DNA from: Brevibacillus sp. DP1.3A
GTDB lineage: Bacteria; Bacillota; Bacilli; Brevibacillales; Brevibacillaceae
Direction: 5' to 3'
DNA length: 64,000 bases
Assembly: GCF_013284245.2 (NCBI RefSeq)
Contig: NZ_CP085876.1
Span: 4,418,501 to 4,482,500, forward strand
Below the pieces are notes generated by a model. That model saw nothing but the letters and a program-made list of their open reading frames with translations. It had not been told where the DNA came from and did no database searches. Below are positions 16,541 to 26,166 of this stretch, piece after piece (positions within the stretch are counted from its first letter, which is position 1; each line of letters begins with the position of its first letter). The translations under genes were made by a program, and so were the position numbers.

Positions 16541-17581
16541 ATGAACGACTATGACGTCATCATAATTGGTGGAGGGCAGGCAGGACTTGCTCTCGGATAT
16601 GCACTCAAGCGTAAAAATCGCCGTTTTGTCATCTTGGAGCAAAACAAACGGATCGGGGATAGTTGGCGGCAGCGGTACGATTCACTCGTGCTTTTTACAC
16701 CACGCCAATATAATCATCTACCTGGTCTCGCTTTCCCAGGAAAGCCGCATTCACTCCCAAACAAAGACGATGCAGCAGACTATCTGGAAATGTACGCGAA
16801 ACATTTCGAATTGCCAGTCATGCTGAGAACAACCGTTTTGGAACTTAGCCATGCCGAATCTAGATTTCAGGTTCGGACACAAGATAGCTTGCTCTTCGCG
16901 AACCAAGTAGTGATTGCTACGGGTCCCTTTCATACACCCTATATCCCGGCTATCGCAAACAGCCTAGACCCGACCATTCGGCAATGGCACACCGCACAGT
17001 ACAAAAATGAAAGCCAGCTCATTGACGGTCCTGTCCTCGTCGTAGGCAGTGGCAACTCTGGCGCACAAATTGCAGTAGAGCTTGCCGCTCATCGACCCGT
17101 TGTTTTTTCTCAAGGAGAATCACGTTCTTACTTGCCGCTCTTCATTTTTGGAAAACCTATATTTGATTACATGAGGATATTCGGTTTACTTGATGTCCCC
17201 CGCTCCACCTGGCTTGGCCAAAAATTGAGTCAATCACCTGATCCGATATTCGGTTACAAAAAGCAGGTCCAAGAACTGTCCAGAACCGGAGCATTGCGAT
17301 TGGTTTCCCGAGCACTACAGGTGAACGGAAATACCGCTACTTTTGCAGATGGAACACAAGCAACGGTCAACAACATATTGTGGGCTACCGGTTTTCGACC
17401 GAACTACGATTGGCTAAGCGTCCCCAATGTGCTCGATTCCCATGGCCGACCGATTCATAATCGAGGGATAACAAACGTTCCTGGGCTATCCTTTCTCGGG
17501 CTCCCCTGGCAGCATACGCGAGGATCAGCGCTAATGGGCGGTGTCGGGAATGACGCGCTTTATTTAGCAGAGCATCTATAA
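16541..17581 (+). CDS. czcO: CzcO-like flavin-dependent monooxygenase/oxidoreductase
   Basis: A 346-residue FAD/NADPH-dependent flavoprotein. The FAD site is IIGGGQAGLALGYALKRK at residue 7, with GDSWRQRYDSLVLFTPRQY; the NADPH site is VVGSGNSGAQIAVELAAHRP; and NILWATGFRPNYDWL near the end is the family Rossmann closing motif. COG2072 proteins of this type are named CzcO because they often lie next to czcD, as here (30 bp upstream of czcD). What it oxidises, and why it is linked to a metal exporter, is not known. Confidence 0.85.
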   Translation: MNDYDVIIIGGGQAGLALGYALKRKNRRFVILEQNKRIGDSWRQRYDSLVLFTPRQYNHLPGLAFPGKPHSLPNKDDAADYLEMYAKHFELPVMLRTTVLELSHAESRFQVRTQDSLLFANQVVIATGPFHTPYIPAIANSLDPTIRQWHTAQYKNESQLIDGPVLVVGSGNSGAQIAVELAAHRPVVFSQGESRSYLPLFIFGKPIFDYMRIFGLLDVPRSTWLGQKLSQSPDPIFGYKKQVQELSRTGALRLVSRALQVNGNTATFADGTQATVNNILWATGFRPNYDWLSVPNVLDSHGRPIHNRGITNVPGLSFLGLPWQHTRGSALMGGVGNDALYLAEHL

Positions 17582-17610
17582 ATCATTCGTTTTATAAGGA
17601 GGACACAATC

Positions 17611-18600
17611 ATGAGCTTTCATCATCACGATCATGGAGATGGTCACGATCACCATCACCATGGAAAAGGAGCCAGTAAACGAGCTCTTCTCATTTCTTTC
17701 CTCATCATTACTGTATTTTTGGTTGTAGAAACCATCGGGGGCTTCCTCACCAATAGTTTGGCGTTGCTCTCTGATGCTGGGCATATGTTAAGCGATGCAT
17801 TGGCGCTTCTATTGAGCTTAATCGCTGTTCATTTCGCTGCACGACCACCTTCTGCCAAGAGAACCTTCGGGCTGAAGCGCTTTGAAATCTTAGCTGCACT
17901 GACCAATGGTGTGACACTTGTACTGATTTCCCTGTTCATTTTCTGGGAAGGATTCCAACGCATGTGGAATCCGCCTGAGGTTGCCAGCGGCTCCATGATC
18001 ATCATCGCCACAGTTGGCCTCTTGGCAAATATTGCTGCCGCCATTGTACTCATGCGTGGCGATACCAAGAACAACGTCAATGTACGCAGTGCATATCTCC
18101 ATGTTCTCGGCGATCTTCTCGGTTCTGTCGGTGCAATCATTGGTGGTATCCTGATGTGGGCTTTTGGCTGGTACATTGCCGACCCGATCATCAGTATCGT
18201 CGTGGCTGTCCTGATCATGCTGAGCGCATGGCGCGTAACGAAAGAATCCGTCAATATTTTGCTGGAAGGCGCTCCTTCACGGCTGGATACGACAAAAGTC
18301 GAAGAACGACTCAGTCAGCTAGCTGGAGTTAGCAAAGTGCATGACCTCCATATTTGGACGGTTACTTCCGGATTCGATTCACTGACATGCCATTTGGTTG
18401 TTGAGGACGACTTACCTAGCTACCCTGTGTTAAATGATGCATTGGCCCTTTTGGAAAAAGAATTCGGCATTACACACGCTACCATCCAGATTGAGAACTC
18501 GTCTACTACACACGGTGGCTTACATTGTCAGGCAACAGCCGATTCTCACGATCACGACCATGACCATGCGCATGATCATAAACAACATAGCCATTCCTAA
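17611..18600 (+). CDS. czcD: Cation diffusion facilitator, Zn/Co/Cd exporter
   Basis: A 329-residue CDF transporter with six membrane segments, exporting divalent cations by proton antiport. Both ends are His-rich: the N-terminus begins SFHHHDHGDGHDHHHH and the C-terminus has HDHDHDHAHDHKQH. Transmembrane metal ligands are visible in SLALLSDAGHMLSDAL (HxxxD) and in YLHVLGDLLGSVGA (HxxxD), giving the zinc-type tetrahedral site. ATG 17611 follows AAGGAGGACACAATC. It lies downstream of the ArsR regulator and CzcO-like gene and is probably induced by excess metal. Confidence 0.95.
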   Translation: MSFHHHDHGDGHDHHHHGKGASKRALLISFLIITVFLVVETIGGFLTNSLALLSDAGHMLSDALALLLSLIAVHFAARPPSAKRTFGLKRFEILAALTNGVTLVLISLFIFWEGFQRMWNPPEVASGSMIIIATVGLLANIAAAIVLMRGDTKNNVNVRSAYLHVLGDLLGSVGAIIGGILMWAFGWYIADPIISIVVAVLIMLSAWRVTKESVNILLEGAPSRLDTTKVEERLSQLAGVSKVHDLHIWTVTSGFDSLTCHLVVEDDLPSYPVLNDALALLEKEFGITHATIQIENSSTTHGGLHCQATADSHDHDHDHAHDHKQHSHS

Positions 18601-18605
18601 CAAAA

Positions 18606-18638
18606 AAACCATCTCCCGACATTTTCGAGAGATGGTTT
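18606..18638. terminator. Bidirectional terminator between czcD and acsA
   Basis: AAACCATCTC (18606-18615) pairs perfectly with GAGATGGTTT (18629-18638). Flanking A and T runs give a terminator in both directions. Confidence 0.88.
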
Positions 18639-18647
18639 TTCTTGTGA

Positions 18648-20363
18648 TTAATCTTCCATCGTAGACAGGTCACCAGTTGGTAGACCTAATTCCCACGCTT
18701 TCAAGACACGGCGCATGATTTTTCCGGAACGCGTTTTTGGCAACTTGTCGCGGAATTCAATTTCACGAGGAGCAGCATGTGCAGCCAGTCCTTCTTTCAC
18801 AAACTTGCGAATTTCATCCATCAACGCTTCACTTGGCTCATAGCCAGCTCGCAGCGAGATGAACGCTTTGATAATTTCACCACGAACCGGATCCGGTTTG
18901 CCGATGACACCCGCTTCCGCTACTGCTGGATGCTCCACGAGCTTGCTCTCGACTTCAAACGGACCGACTCGCTCACCGGAAGTATTGATCACATCATCAA
19001 TACGGCCTTGGAACCAGAAGTAGCCTTCTTCATCCTTGTATGCAGAATCCCCGGACACGTACCAGCCTGGGATGCTGAAGTATTCTTCGTATTTCGCTGG
19101 GTTGTTCCAGATTTGTCTCATCATGGCTGGCCAACCTGTACGGATTGCCAGGTTCCCCATTCGATTCGGCGGCAGCTCATTTCCACGGTCGTCAATAATC
19201 GCTGCATAAATACCTGGGAACGGCTTACCCATCGATCCAGGCTTGATCGGCATACAGCGATAGTTAGAAATCAGCTGAGCACCTGTTTCCGTCATCCACC
19301 AGTTGTCATGAATGCGTTGATTAAACACGCGCATACCCCAGTGAACGACTTCCGGATTGAGTGGTTCGCCAACGCTCAGGACGTGACGCAGACTGGATAA
19401 GTCATATTGCTTGACAAGTTCATCCCCTGCCCCCATGAACATGCGGAACGTAGTCGGAGCACTGAACCAAATCGATACTTTGTTTTTCTCAATGACTTTA
19501 TACCAGTCTTCGGGAGTGAAACGTCCGCCACGTACGACAATCGTTGCTCCATTCAACCAAGGTGAAAAAATGCCATAAGAAGTACCCGTTACCCAGCCAG
19601 GATCGGCTGTGCACCAATAAATATCATCCTCTTGCAAGTCGAGAATCCATTTCCCAGTTTGGTAGTGCTGGATCATGGCATTGTGAACATGCAGAACACC
19701 CTTTGGCTTGCCCGTTGAGCCTGAAGTGTAATGGAGGATCATTCCATCCTCACGATCAACCCATTCGATTTCCAGCTCAGTGGAGGCTTCTTCCATCGCT
19801 TTTTCAAAACGGATGTGACCTTCTTTTAGCTCCTCTTCTGCACCTACAACAATCACGTGTTTTAATGCAGGCAGGTCACTTACCGGAATGCGTGGCAAGA
19901 GTGCAGGTGTCGTAACGATCGCAACGGCTTCGCTATTTTCCAAGCGATCACGCACAGCCGCTTCCATGAACGCTTCGAACAGCGGTCCTACGATTGCGCC
20001 AACCTTAATCGTGCCTAAAACGCTTACATAAAGCTCCGGCGAACGCGGCATAAAGACGAAAACGCGGTCCCCTTTCACAATGCCCAAATTCCGCAAAACA
20101 TTTCCGAATTTATTGGATAATTCGCTTAATTGCGCGAAAGTATAAGTCTCGTCTCTCGTCGCATTGCTGTACATCAAAGCGATTTTGTCTTTCCGATCAG
20201 TAGCGAGATGTCGATCAATGGCTTCGTACACCATGTTCACTTTCCCGGTCTCATACCAAGAGAATTGCTTCTCCACATCCGCCCAATCAAAATTCGCATA
20301 TGCTTCGTCATAATTTTCCAGATTATAAGTGCCTTCCGTTGCTGGAATTTTCTCTACGTTCAT
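18648..20363 (-). CDS. acsA: Acetyl-CoA synthetase (acetate--CoA ligase)
   Basis: A 571-residue AMP-forming acetate--CoA ligase that activates acetate. The adenylation P-loop is ILHYTSGSTGKPKGVLHVH, the WWMTETGAQ motif lies in the core, YVSGDSAYKDEEGYFWFQGR is the hinge region, and PKTRSGKIMRRVLKAW contains the catalytic Lys that is reversibly acetylated in related enzymes. Length is typical of Bacillus AcsA. In B. subtilis acuABC is divergent from acsA; here the divergent neighbour is a metallophosphoesterase instead, so the acetylation-control genes are not next to it. Confidence 0.95.
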   Translation of the reverse strand: MNVEKIPATEGTYNLENYDEAYANFDWADVEKQFSWYETGKVNMVYEAIDRHLATDRKDKIALMYSNATRDETYTFAQLSELSNKFGNVLRNLGIVKGDRVFVFMPRSPELYVSVLGTIKVGAIVGPLFEAFMEAAVRDRLENSEAVAIVTTPALLPRIPVSDLPALKHVIVVGAEEELKEGHIRFEKAMEEASTELEIEWVDREDGMILHYTSGSTGKPKGVLHVHNAMIQHYQTGKWILDLQEDDIYWCTADPGWVTGTSYGIFSPWLNGATIVVRGGRFTPEDWYKVIEKNKVSIWFSAPTTFRMFMGAGDELVKQYDLSSLRHVLSVGEPLNPEVVHWGMRVFNQRIHDNWWMTETGAQLISNYRCMPIKPGSMGKPFPGIYAAIIDDRGNELPPNRMGNLAIRTGWPAMMRQIWNNPAKYEEYFSIPGWYVSGDSAYKDEEGYFWFQGRIDDVINTSGERVGPFEVESKLVEHPAVAEAGVIGKPDPVRGEIIKAFISLRAGYEPSEALMDEIRKFVKEGLAAHAAPREIEFRDKLPKTRSGKIMRRVLKAWELGLPTGDLSTMED

Positions 20364-20523
20364 GTCTTCACTCTCCCACTCTACATATCGTTTTTCTCAC
20401 TACGCAACATTCATAATATTTCTACATTTTTTGCATAATTCCTCCTGCCAGAACCTACTTATTCGATCGCGAACTTTTTCTTGTATAATGACGGTACTCT
20501 TACTGTGAAGGAGATGGCTGACC

Positions 20524-21426
20524 ATGATGATCTGGTTTATTTTACTTGGCGCTATCGCCTTGTTGCTTTTTCGAGCCTATCGCAATACATTTGATGTTCA
20601 AATAAAAGAAGTAGCGATACCCTTGCAAAAATCCCGGCACCTTCAACAACCGCATGAGTTTGAGCCGATTTCGATCTTACATTTGTCTGATTTGCACATG
20701 GAAAACTTATCTGTACTGCCCCAGAGTATTGTCGATGACTTCTCGCAGCGTCAGGTAGACCTGATTGCGATTACCGGCGACTTGCTCGACCGCGAAAAAA
20801 ACATTCCGAAGGCAGTTGCTTTTGTGCAATGTCTCCAGCAATTACAGCCAGCACTCGGAACTTATGTGGTTTTTGGCAATCACGACTACGTTCTTACCCC
20901 TTTCAAGCTCGCACAGTTGAAATCAGAGTTGGAGCGAATTGGCTGTCGTGTACTTATCAACGAAAATGAAACCATCTATCACAAGGGGCAGCCCCTGCAC
21001 ATAGTAGGTGTGGATGATTTCAGCACACGCCATAGCAACCTGGCCAAGTCTTTCTACGGTGTACCCGAGACAGGAGCAAGGCTCGTCTTAACTCATGATC
21101 CTAATATAGTTTTGCACATGAAAGAGTATGCTTACGATTATTTGTTGTCAGGGCATTTTCACGGCGGACAGATCCATTGGCCTCGCCCCTTTCATCTCGC
21201 AACGATGGGGAAGCTGCCTAAACTGAATATCGTTAAAGGTCTCCACGAGATGGATGGTCGATCCTTTTACATCAGTGAGGGCCTAGGGCAAACAGGGGTA
21301 AACATCCGTCTGCGTTCCCGTCCCGAGATAACTTTGCATGTACTGGGCAGTGATTCTCCATTCAACGAGATGGCCACTCCAGCTGTTGCTCTACAAGAAA
21401 CAGCTGCCACGCTCGCTCTCGACTAA
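20524..21426 (+). CDS. Membrane-anchored metallophosphoesterase
   Basis: A 300-residue calcineurin-like phosphoesterase with an N-terminal membrane anchor (MIWFILLGAIALLLFRAY). The dinuclear metal-site motifs are in order: ILHLSDLHME, AITGDLLDR, VFGNHD, LVLTHDPN and LSGHFHGGQIHWP. It resembles YkuE/YpbG-type phosphoesterases, so lipid-headgroup or envelope-associated substrates are possible but unproven. ATG 20524 follows GAAGGAGATGGCTGACC. A TATAAT at 20494 may be its -10 element. Confidence 0.92.
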   Translation: MMIWFILLGAIALLLFRAYRNTFDVQIKEVAIPLQKSRHLQQPHEFEPISILHLSDLHMENLSVLPQSIVDDFSQRQVDLIAITGDLLDREKNIPKAVAFVQCLQQLQPALGTYVVFGNHDYVLTPFKLAQLKSELERIGCRVLINENETIYHKGQPLHIVGVDDFSTRHSNLAKSFYGVPETGARLVLTHDPNIVLHMKEYAYDYLLSGHFHGGQIHWPRPFHLATMGKLPKLNIVKGLHEMDGRSFYISEGLGQTGVNIRLRSRPEITLHVLGSDSPFNEMATPAVALQETAATLALD

Positions 21427-21468
21427 GGTATAATAGCCTTACTTTCGTGTCGAGATGGGGGTCACCTT

Positions 21469-22476
21469 GTGGAAAAATGGAAGAGAGATGTCGAGCACAT
21501 CCGACAAACGACAAATTTACCTATCGAATATGTACAAGTCTCACAAACAGATGCAGTACAAGCCCAGCAGGATTGGGTACAAAAAGGCTGGGAGCAAGTT
21601 GCCATCCATTCGAGCAACGGTGTAATGACAATGATCCTTATTGAAACGGCATTTTGGCATACTTCAGCCCGAGCGTTGTTGGATCTGATTTTTCCTCAAG
21701 TGAATGATCCAGCAACGCTTCCCTTCCCTAAACAGATATCCCATTGGCTTTCGGGCATTGTCTCCGGCTCCCCTGTAGCGATCCCTGCTCAGCTGGAAGC
21801 GAAATGGCCGTGGAAAGAAGCCCGCGTCTCCTTTTTATTAGAGCGATGCAGACCAGATCGCAAGGGAGAATGGGATACTTTGCAGCCCTTGTTGCATGAT
21901 TTTTTTGAAGGAGTACCCGATTTCATTCCGTTGACGCAAATACATGCCCTTCTCATCGTCCCTGTCTCCATGCTCGATCATCAAAAAACAGCTTCAGAGC
22001 TTTTGGAGTGGGCATCTGGCTTACACGATCTGATTTCGATGGAATGGATGGAACCCGTTCGCCTTGTTGTCGGATCGCCAATCACGAGTCCACTTGCATT
22101 GGACGACACTCTTTTACGACAAGTATCACTCTCGCGTGCCCTTCAATCCTATCGACCACAAATGATGGTTGCTGGGGACTGGTCGTATCCGTTAGAACGA
22201 TGGGCAGCTTCTCTCCCCAAAGAAATAGCAGCCGCAATCGCTAACGAGTTGGCCGCTGTCATAACCGTTCCACACATGACAGATGAACAACTGGAAACAT
22301 TAGATACGTTGTTCGCCAGACAATTGAATGTAAGCGATACAGCACGGCAGCTTTTCCTTCATCGGAATACACTGTTGTATCGATTGGACAAGCTGACGGA
22401 ACAAACCGGTTTAGACCCGCGATTATTTCCTGATGCCGTCATGCTGCAGCTCTACCTTCTCTTTCGTCAAAATTAA
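21469..22476 (+). CDS. PucR/CdaR-type HTH regulator (YxkF-like)
   Basis: A 335-residue protein starting with GTG 21469 after GGGGGTCACCTT. Only the C-terminus is recognisable: LFLHRNTLLYRLDKLTEQTG is the PucR-type C-terminal helix-turn-helix, followed by DPRLFPDAVMLQLYLLF. The rest lacks a clear domain. A TATAAT at 21429-21434 may be its -10. It is followed by an MsmX-type ATPase gene; in B. subtilis the PucR-like yxkF is next to msmX, so this may be the same pair. Which promoters it binds is unknown. Confidence 0.8.
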   Translation: MEKWKRDVEHIRQTTNLPIEYVQVSQTDAVQAQQDWVQKGWEQVAIHSSNGVMTMILIETAFWHTSARALLDLIFPQVNDPATLPFPKQISHWLSGIVSGSPVAIPAQLEAKWPWKEARVSFLLERCRPDRKGEWDTLQPLLHDFFEGVPDFIPLTQIHALLIVPVSMLDHQKTASELLEWASGLHDLISMEWMEPVRLVVGSPITSPLALDDTLLRQVSLSRALQSYRPQMMVAGDWSYPLERWAASLPKEIAAAIANELAAVITVPHMTDEQLETLDTLFARQLNVSDTARQLFLHRNTLLYRLDKLTEQTGLDPRLFPDAVMLQLYLLFRQN

Positions 22477-22588
22477 CAAAACATTTCGTATATACTGTCC
22501 ATATCCTTCTTGCTAGTGAATTGGTACCCTACCCTTACAGTCATCCAAGAATTTGCTCTCTTCACAAACCCGAGGAGGTGCCTTTTTC

Positions 22589-23704
22589 ATGGCAAAGGTA
22601 AGTCTTTCCCACATTTATAAACGATATGGAAGCAGCGTAACAGCAGTTGACGATTTTCACTTGGAAATTCAAGATCGCGAATTCCTCGTTCTAGTCGGAC
22701 CATCTGGTTGTGGAAAATCTACCACGCTGCGCATGATTGCAGGTCTGGAAGAGATTTCGGAAGGTGATCTATACATAGGTGATCGTCGAGTCAACGATGT
22801 GGCTCCCAAAGATCGCGACATCGCCATGGTTTTTCAAAGCTATGCACTCTACCCGCATATGAATGTATACGAAAATATGGCTTTCGGCCTGAAATTGCGC
22901 AAATTCTCCAAATCCGATATTGATAAGCGAATTCAAGATGCAGCTCGAATCCTCGATATTTCGCATTTACTAGACCGCAAGCCAAAAGCTCTCTCCGGGG
23001 GCCAAAGACAGCGTGTCGCATTGGGTCGTGCGATCGTGCGTGAGCCGCAAGTATTTTTGATGGATGAACCATTGTCCAACCTCGATGCGAAGCTGCGTGT
23101 ACAAATGCGCACGGAAATTTTGAAACTGCATCAACGTTTGAATACCACGATTATTTATGTGACGCACGACCAGACGGAAGCCATGACCATGGGAGACCGG
23201 ATCGTCGTCATGAAGGACGGCCTTATCCAACAGGTGGCAACCCCGACTGAAATCTACAATCATCCAGTCAATCTGTTTGTAGCGAGCTTCATCGGCTCGC
23301 CTGCGATGAACTTTGTGAAAGGGAATCTTTCCGAGAAAGACGGGGCGCTCTATTTTGATGCGCAAAATATTCATGTACGCTTCCCAGAAGATAAAGCCAA
23401 GACTTTACGGGAAAAAGGTTATGTAAATAAGCAGGTTATTTTTGGTATTCGCCCGGAGGACATTTACAGCGACGCCTCTTTTATGGAAGCAAATCCATTT
23501 GAGAGTTCACTGGAAGCAGAAGTTGAAGTCGTAGAAAACATGGGTTCCGAATTGTACGTCTATTTCCACAATATCGGGGATACCCAGATGGTAGCGCGCG
23601 TGGATTCTCGTGAAGCGCTAAAACCAAAGATGAAGGTAAAACTAGCGATGGATCTTGCCAAATGTCATGTATTTGACAGCGAGACAGAAGTAGCTGTATT
23701 CTAA
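22589..23704 (+). CDS. msmX: ABC transporter ATP-binding protein (MsmX/UgpC type)
   Basis: A 371-residue sugar-importer ATPase starting at ATG 22589 ([16 protein letters not shown]), after GAGGAGGTG. Walker A is [10 protein letters not shown], the signature [16 protein letters not shown], Walker [14 protein letters not shown] and the H-loop [18 protein letters not shown]. The C-terminal MalK-like regulatory domain ([14 protein letters not shown]) is present. No permease or binding protein is adjacent, so it is a shared ATPase, as MsmX is in Bacillus for several sugar importers. Confidence 0.95.
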   Translation: MAKVSLSHIYKRYGSSVTAVDDFHLEIQDREFLVLVGPSGCGKSTTLRMIAGLEEISEGDLYIGDRRVNDVAPKDRDIAMVFQSYALYPHMNVYENMAFGLKLRKFSKSDIDKRIQDAARILDISHLLDRKPKALSGGQRQRVALGRAIVREPQVFLMDEPLSNLDAKLRVQMRTEILKLHQRLNTTIIYVTHDQTEAMTMGDRIVVMKDGLIQQVATPTEIYNHPVNLFVASFIGSPAMNFVKGNLSEKDGALYFDAQNIHVRFPEDKAKTLREKGYVNKQVIFGIRPEDIYSDASFMEANPFESSLEAEVEVVENMGSELYVYFHNIGDTQMVARVDSREALKPKMKVKLAMDLAKCHVFDSETEVAVF

Positions 23705-23716
23705 TAGCGAAGTGAG

Positions 23717-23741
23717 AAGGAGTGTCCCATCGGCATTCCTT
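23717..23741 (+). terminator. Intrinsic terminator after msmX
   Basis: AAGGAGTG (23717-23724) pairs with CATTCCTT (23734-23741), with one G:U pair, and is followed by TTCCTATTTTTTT. Confidence 0.8.
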
Positions 23742-23812
23742 TTCCTATTTTTTTGTGCAAAACCTATATAGAGAGAACAACTAGAGGTAGCGTGGAGAGG
23801 AGCGGATAAGAA

Positions 23813-24583
23813 GTGGCTTATCAAATCGTCTTTTTTGACATTGACGGAACCTTACTGAACACCGATCACATCATTCCACAAACAACGGTGGACGCCGTAC
23901 AAACATTAAAACAAAACGGTGTCCATGTCGCGATCGCAACCGGTCGAGCTCCTTATCATTTGATGCCAATCGCTGAGCAATTGGGCATTGAGACATTCGT
24001 GGGCTTTAACGGGTCGTATGTGAAGAGCGAAGGGAAGATCATCCATCACACGCCAATTGCTACAGATACATTGGCAAAGCTCGAACAAATGGCGGAGGGT
24101 CATTCCCATCCCATGGTATTTTTGAGCGCAGATCACTGCTATGCCAATGCCACGGACCACCCACATATCATCGAGTCGTTTGATTGGTTGCGACTGGAAT
24201 CCCCAGCGTATCGCCATCGCTACTGGGAGGAAACGTCGATTTATCAAGCATTTCTCTACTGTGGCGCTGATGAATCGAGATACACGGGTGAATTCCATGA
24301 CGTCTCTTACATTCGTTGGCATGAACACTGCATGGATATTTTGCCCCCAAACGGCTCCAAGGCAAAAGGAATTGAAGCCGTCTTAAAACATTTTGGACTA
24401 TCTCCTACCGATGCTGTTGCCTTTGGAGACGGATTGAACGACAAAGAGATGCTCTCCTATGTTGGCATGGGGGTAGCGATGGGTAATGCTCATGAAGAGC
24501 TGAAGCCGTTCGCCAATATGATTACACGCCACGTAAACGATAGTGGCATCCAGCATGGCTTAGCACAGCTTGGTTTAATCTAG
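23813..24583 (+). CDS. HAD-superfamily phosphatase (Cof type)
   Basis: A 256-residue HAD hydrolase with a GTG start at 23813 after GAGAGGAGCGG. Motif I is VFFDIDGTLLNTDH, motif II VAIATGRAP, motif III Lys in NGSKAKGIEAVLKHFGLSPT, and motif IV FGDGLNDKEMLSYVGMGVAM. The Cof-type cap (C2b) is between motifs I and III. These enzymes hydrolyse sugar phosphates, flavin or PLP-related compounds; the substrate is not resolvable. Confidence 0.92.
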   Translation: MAYQIVFFDIDGTLLNTDHIIPQTTVDAVQTLKQNGVHVAIATGRAPYHLMPIAEQLGIETFVGFNGSYVKSEGKIIHHTPIATDTLAKLEQMAEGHSHPMVFLSADHCYANATDHPHIIESFDWLRLESPAYRHRYWEETSIYQAFLYCGADESRYTGEFHDVSYIRWHEHCMDILPPNGSKAKGIEAVLKHFGLSPTDAVAFGDGLNDKEMLSYVGMGVAMGNAHEELKPFANMITRHVNDSGIQHGLAQLGLI

Positions 24584-24615
24584 TCACACTAACTGTAAGC
24601 TATTTCCTTCATAAT

Positions 24616-24670
24616 CACTCCCTTCATGTGCACGCTATAGACAACAGCACTGGAGGGAGTGAGTTTTTTT
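24616..24670 (+). terminator. Long hairpin with T-run overlapping the subtilase ribosome binding site
   Basis: CACTCCCT-TCA-TGTGC (from 24616) pairs with GCACTGGAGGGAGTG (24647-24661), leaving a 15-base loop and only one wobble and one bulge. It is followed by AG and seven T (24664-24670), as in an intrinsic terminator of the HAD gene. The 3' arm contains GGAGGGAG, which is also the only ribosome binding site for the TTG start of the subtilase at 24669. Confidence 0.85.
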
Positions 24671-26069
24671 GCGCGTCTGGCCTTTTGTTGCCGCTGTTGC
24701 CTTGCTCGGTCTCGTCGTTGTCCCGTATCGGATGAATCAGAATGCAGAACAAGAAATGCGCGAACCTCATCCCCGCGTGACATCGGTTCAAGCGAGAATT
24801 CCTCGTATTAACTACATTGAACAGGTGAAAGACATTCGTCGTGACCTGGAGAAAAAAAGCCATATTCAAACGCTTCATCATAACCAGCGTGATCGCAGCC
24901 ATTATGTAGAAAATGAAGTCGTCGTGCGCTTTTCACCACGCCCCAAGCAAGAAAAAATTGATCAGCTCGTTTCTTCATTAGATGCCAAGATCAAACGTGA
25001 TTTTGACAAATTTCTCATTATCAAATCAAAGAGCATGACTACCAAGCAGCTCATGAAAAAACTGGCTGAACATCCTGACTCCGTATTTGCCGAGCCAAAT
25101 TACCTCTTACTCCCGAACGTGAAACCAAACGATACGTATTACACAGAATACCAGTGGAATCTTCCTCTGATTGGCATGGAGCAAAGTTGGGACGTCAGCG
25201 AAGGCAGCAGTGATGTCATCGTTGCAGTCGTCGATACAGGTGTGGATATGAAGCATCCAGAATTTGCTGGTAAGCTGGTCAAAGGCTACAACGTTTTGGA
25301 TGGCAGTAGCAAACCTGAGGATGATAATGGTCATGGTACACACGTATCAGGTGTCATAGCGGCGAAAACGAATAACGGAGATGGCATTGCCGGGATGTCC
25401 TGGAATAGCAAGCTCATGCCGATCAAAGCCATTGGCGCAGACGGTTCGGGATCAGCCGTGGACATCGCACAAGGCATTTATTGGGCGACAGATAACGGAG
25501 CGGATGTCATCAACTTGAGTGTAGGTAACTATACCTCCTCTGCTGCTCTGCGGGAAGCATGTCGCTATGCCTTTGATAAAAATGTTGTGTTAGTCGCTGC
25601 TTCCGGAAACGATGCGAGCGATCAGCCTAGCTTTCCTGCTGCCTATGATGAAGTTCTCGCCGTTGCCGCTGTCAATCATCGTAAAGAACGCGCCGATTTT
25701 TCCAACTTTGGTGATTATGTGGATGTATCTGCTCCTGGGGTCGATATTCCGAGTACGTACATTTCTAGCGACTATGCCTCCCTATCAGGTACTTCGATGG
25801 CGTGCCCTCATGTCGCTGCACTCGCTTCGCTCATCCGTTCCGTTCATCCCAATATGAATTCCCAAGACGTGATGAATCTCATTAGACAATCCTCGACTGA
25901 CCTCGGTGCTCCTGGGCACGATCAGTTATACGGATACGGTATGATCAATGTGAACCAGGCTCTTCGCCAAGCCCAGCCGGCCGAGCAAGTCAAATCAGAA
26001 CAACCTCCAAAAACAATCGGCGGCTTGCTTAATAAGTTCTTTCAACGTCTGCGCTTTGGTGGGCAATAA
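24669..26069 (+). CDS. Subtilisin-like serine protease (S8), secreted or membrane-anchored
   Basis: A 466-residue subtilase. An N-terminal signal/anchor segment (VWPFVAAVALLGLVVVPY) is followed by an inhibitor-like propeptide (about residues 75-150, NEVVVRFSPRPKQEKIDQLV) and the catalytic domain. The triad is visible: Asp in VAVVDTGVDMKHPEFAG, His in DDNGHGTHVSGVIAAK, Ser in LSGTSMACPHVAALASL; the oxyanion Asn is in VAASGNDASDQ. The closest look is thermitase/fervidolysin-like. The start is TTG 24669, after GGAGGGAGTGAG, but this site lies in the terminator hairpin described separately, so expression may be attenuated. Confidence 0.9.
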   Translation: MRVWPFVAAVALLGLVVVPYRMNQNAEQEMREPHPRVTSVQARIPRINYIEQVKDIRRDLEKKSHIQTLHHNQRDRSHYVENEVVVRFSPRPKQEKIDQLVSSLDAKIKRDFDKFLIIKSKSMTTKQLMKKLAEHPDSVFAEPNYLLLPNVKPNDTYYTEYQWNLPLIGMEQSWDVSEGSSDVIVAVVDTGVDMKHPEFAGKLVKGYNVLDGSSKPEDDNGHGTHVSGVIAAKTNNGDGIAGMSWNSKLMPIKAIGADGSGSAVDIAQGIYWATDNGADVINLSVGNYTSSAALREACRYAFDKNVVLVAASGNDASDQPSFPAAYDEVLAVAAVNHRKERADFSNFGDYVDVSAPGVDIPSTYISSDYASLSGTSMACPHVAALASLIRSVHPNMNSQDVMNLIRQSSTDLGAPGHDQLYGYGMINVNQALRQAQPAEQVKSEQPPKTIGGLLNKFFQRLRFGGQ

Positions 26070-26097
26070 GTTCAGTGATAAACTTCCATGGACAAAA

Positions 26098-26137
26098 AGG
26101 CGTACGTACCGATCCAAGGTTTGTACGCCTTTTTTTA
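26098..26137 (+). terminator. Intrinsic terminator after the subtilase
   Basis: AGGCGTAC (26098-26105) pairs with GTACGCCT (26123-26130) and is followed by a run of eight T (26130-26137). Confidence 0.92.
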
Positions 26138-26166
26138 TATACTTTTCGGTGCGGTACGAATAGAAA

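Noticed and set aside
17611..18600. His-rich ends of czcD as an engineered tag
   Set aside because: Interspersed Asp and Gly and presence at both ends are normal for CDF proteins; not an artefact.
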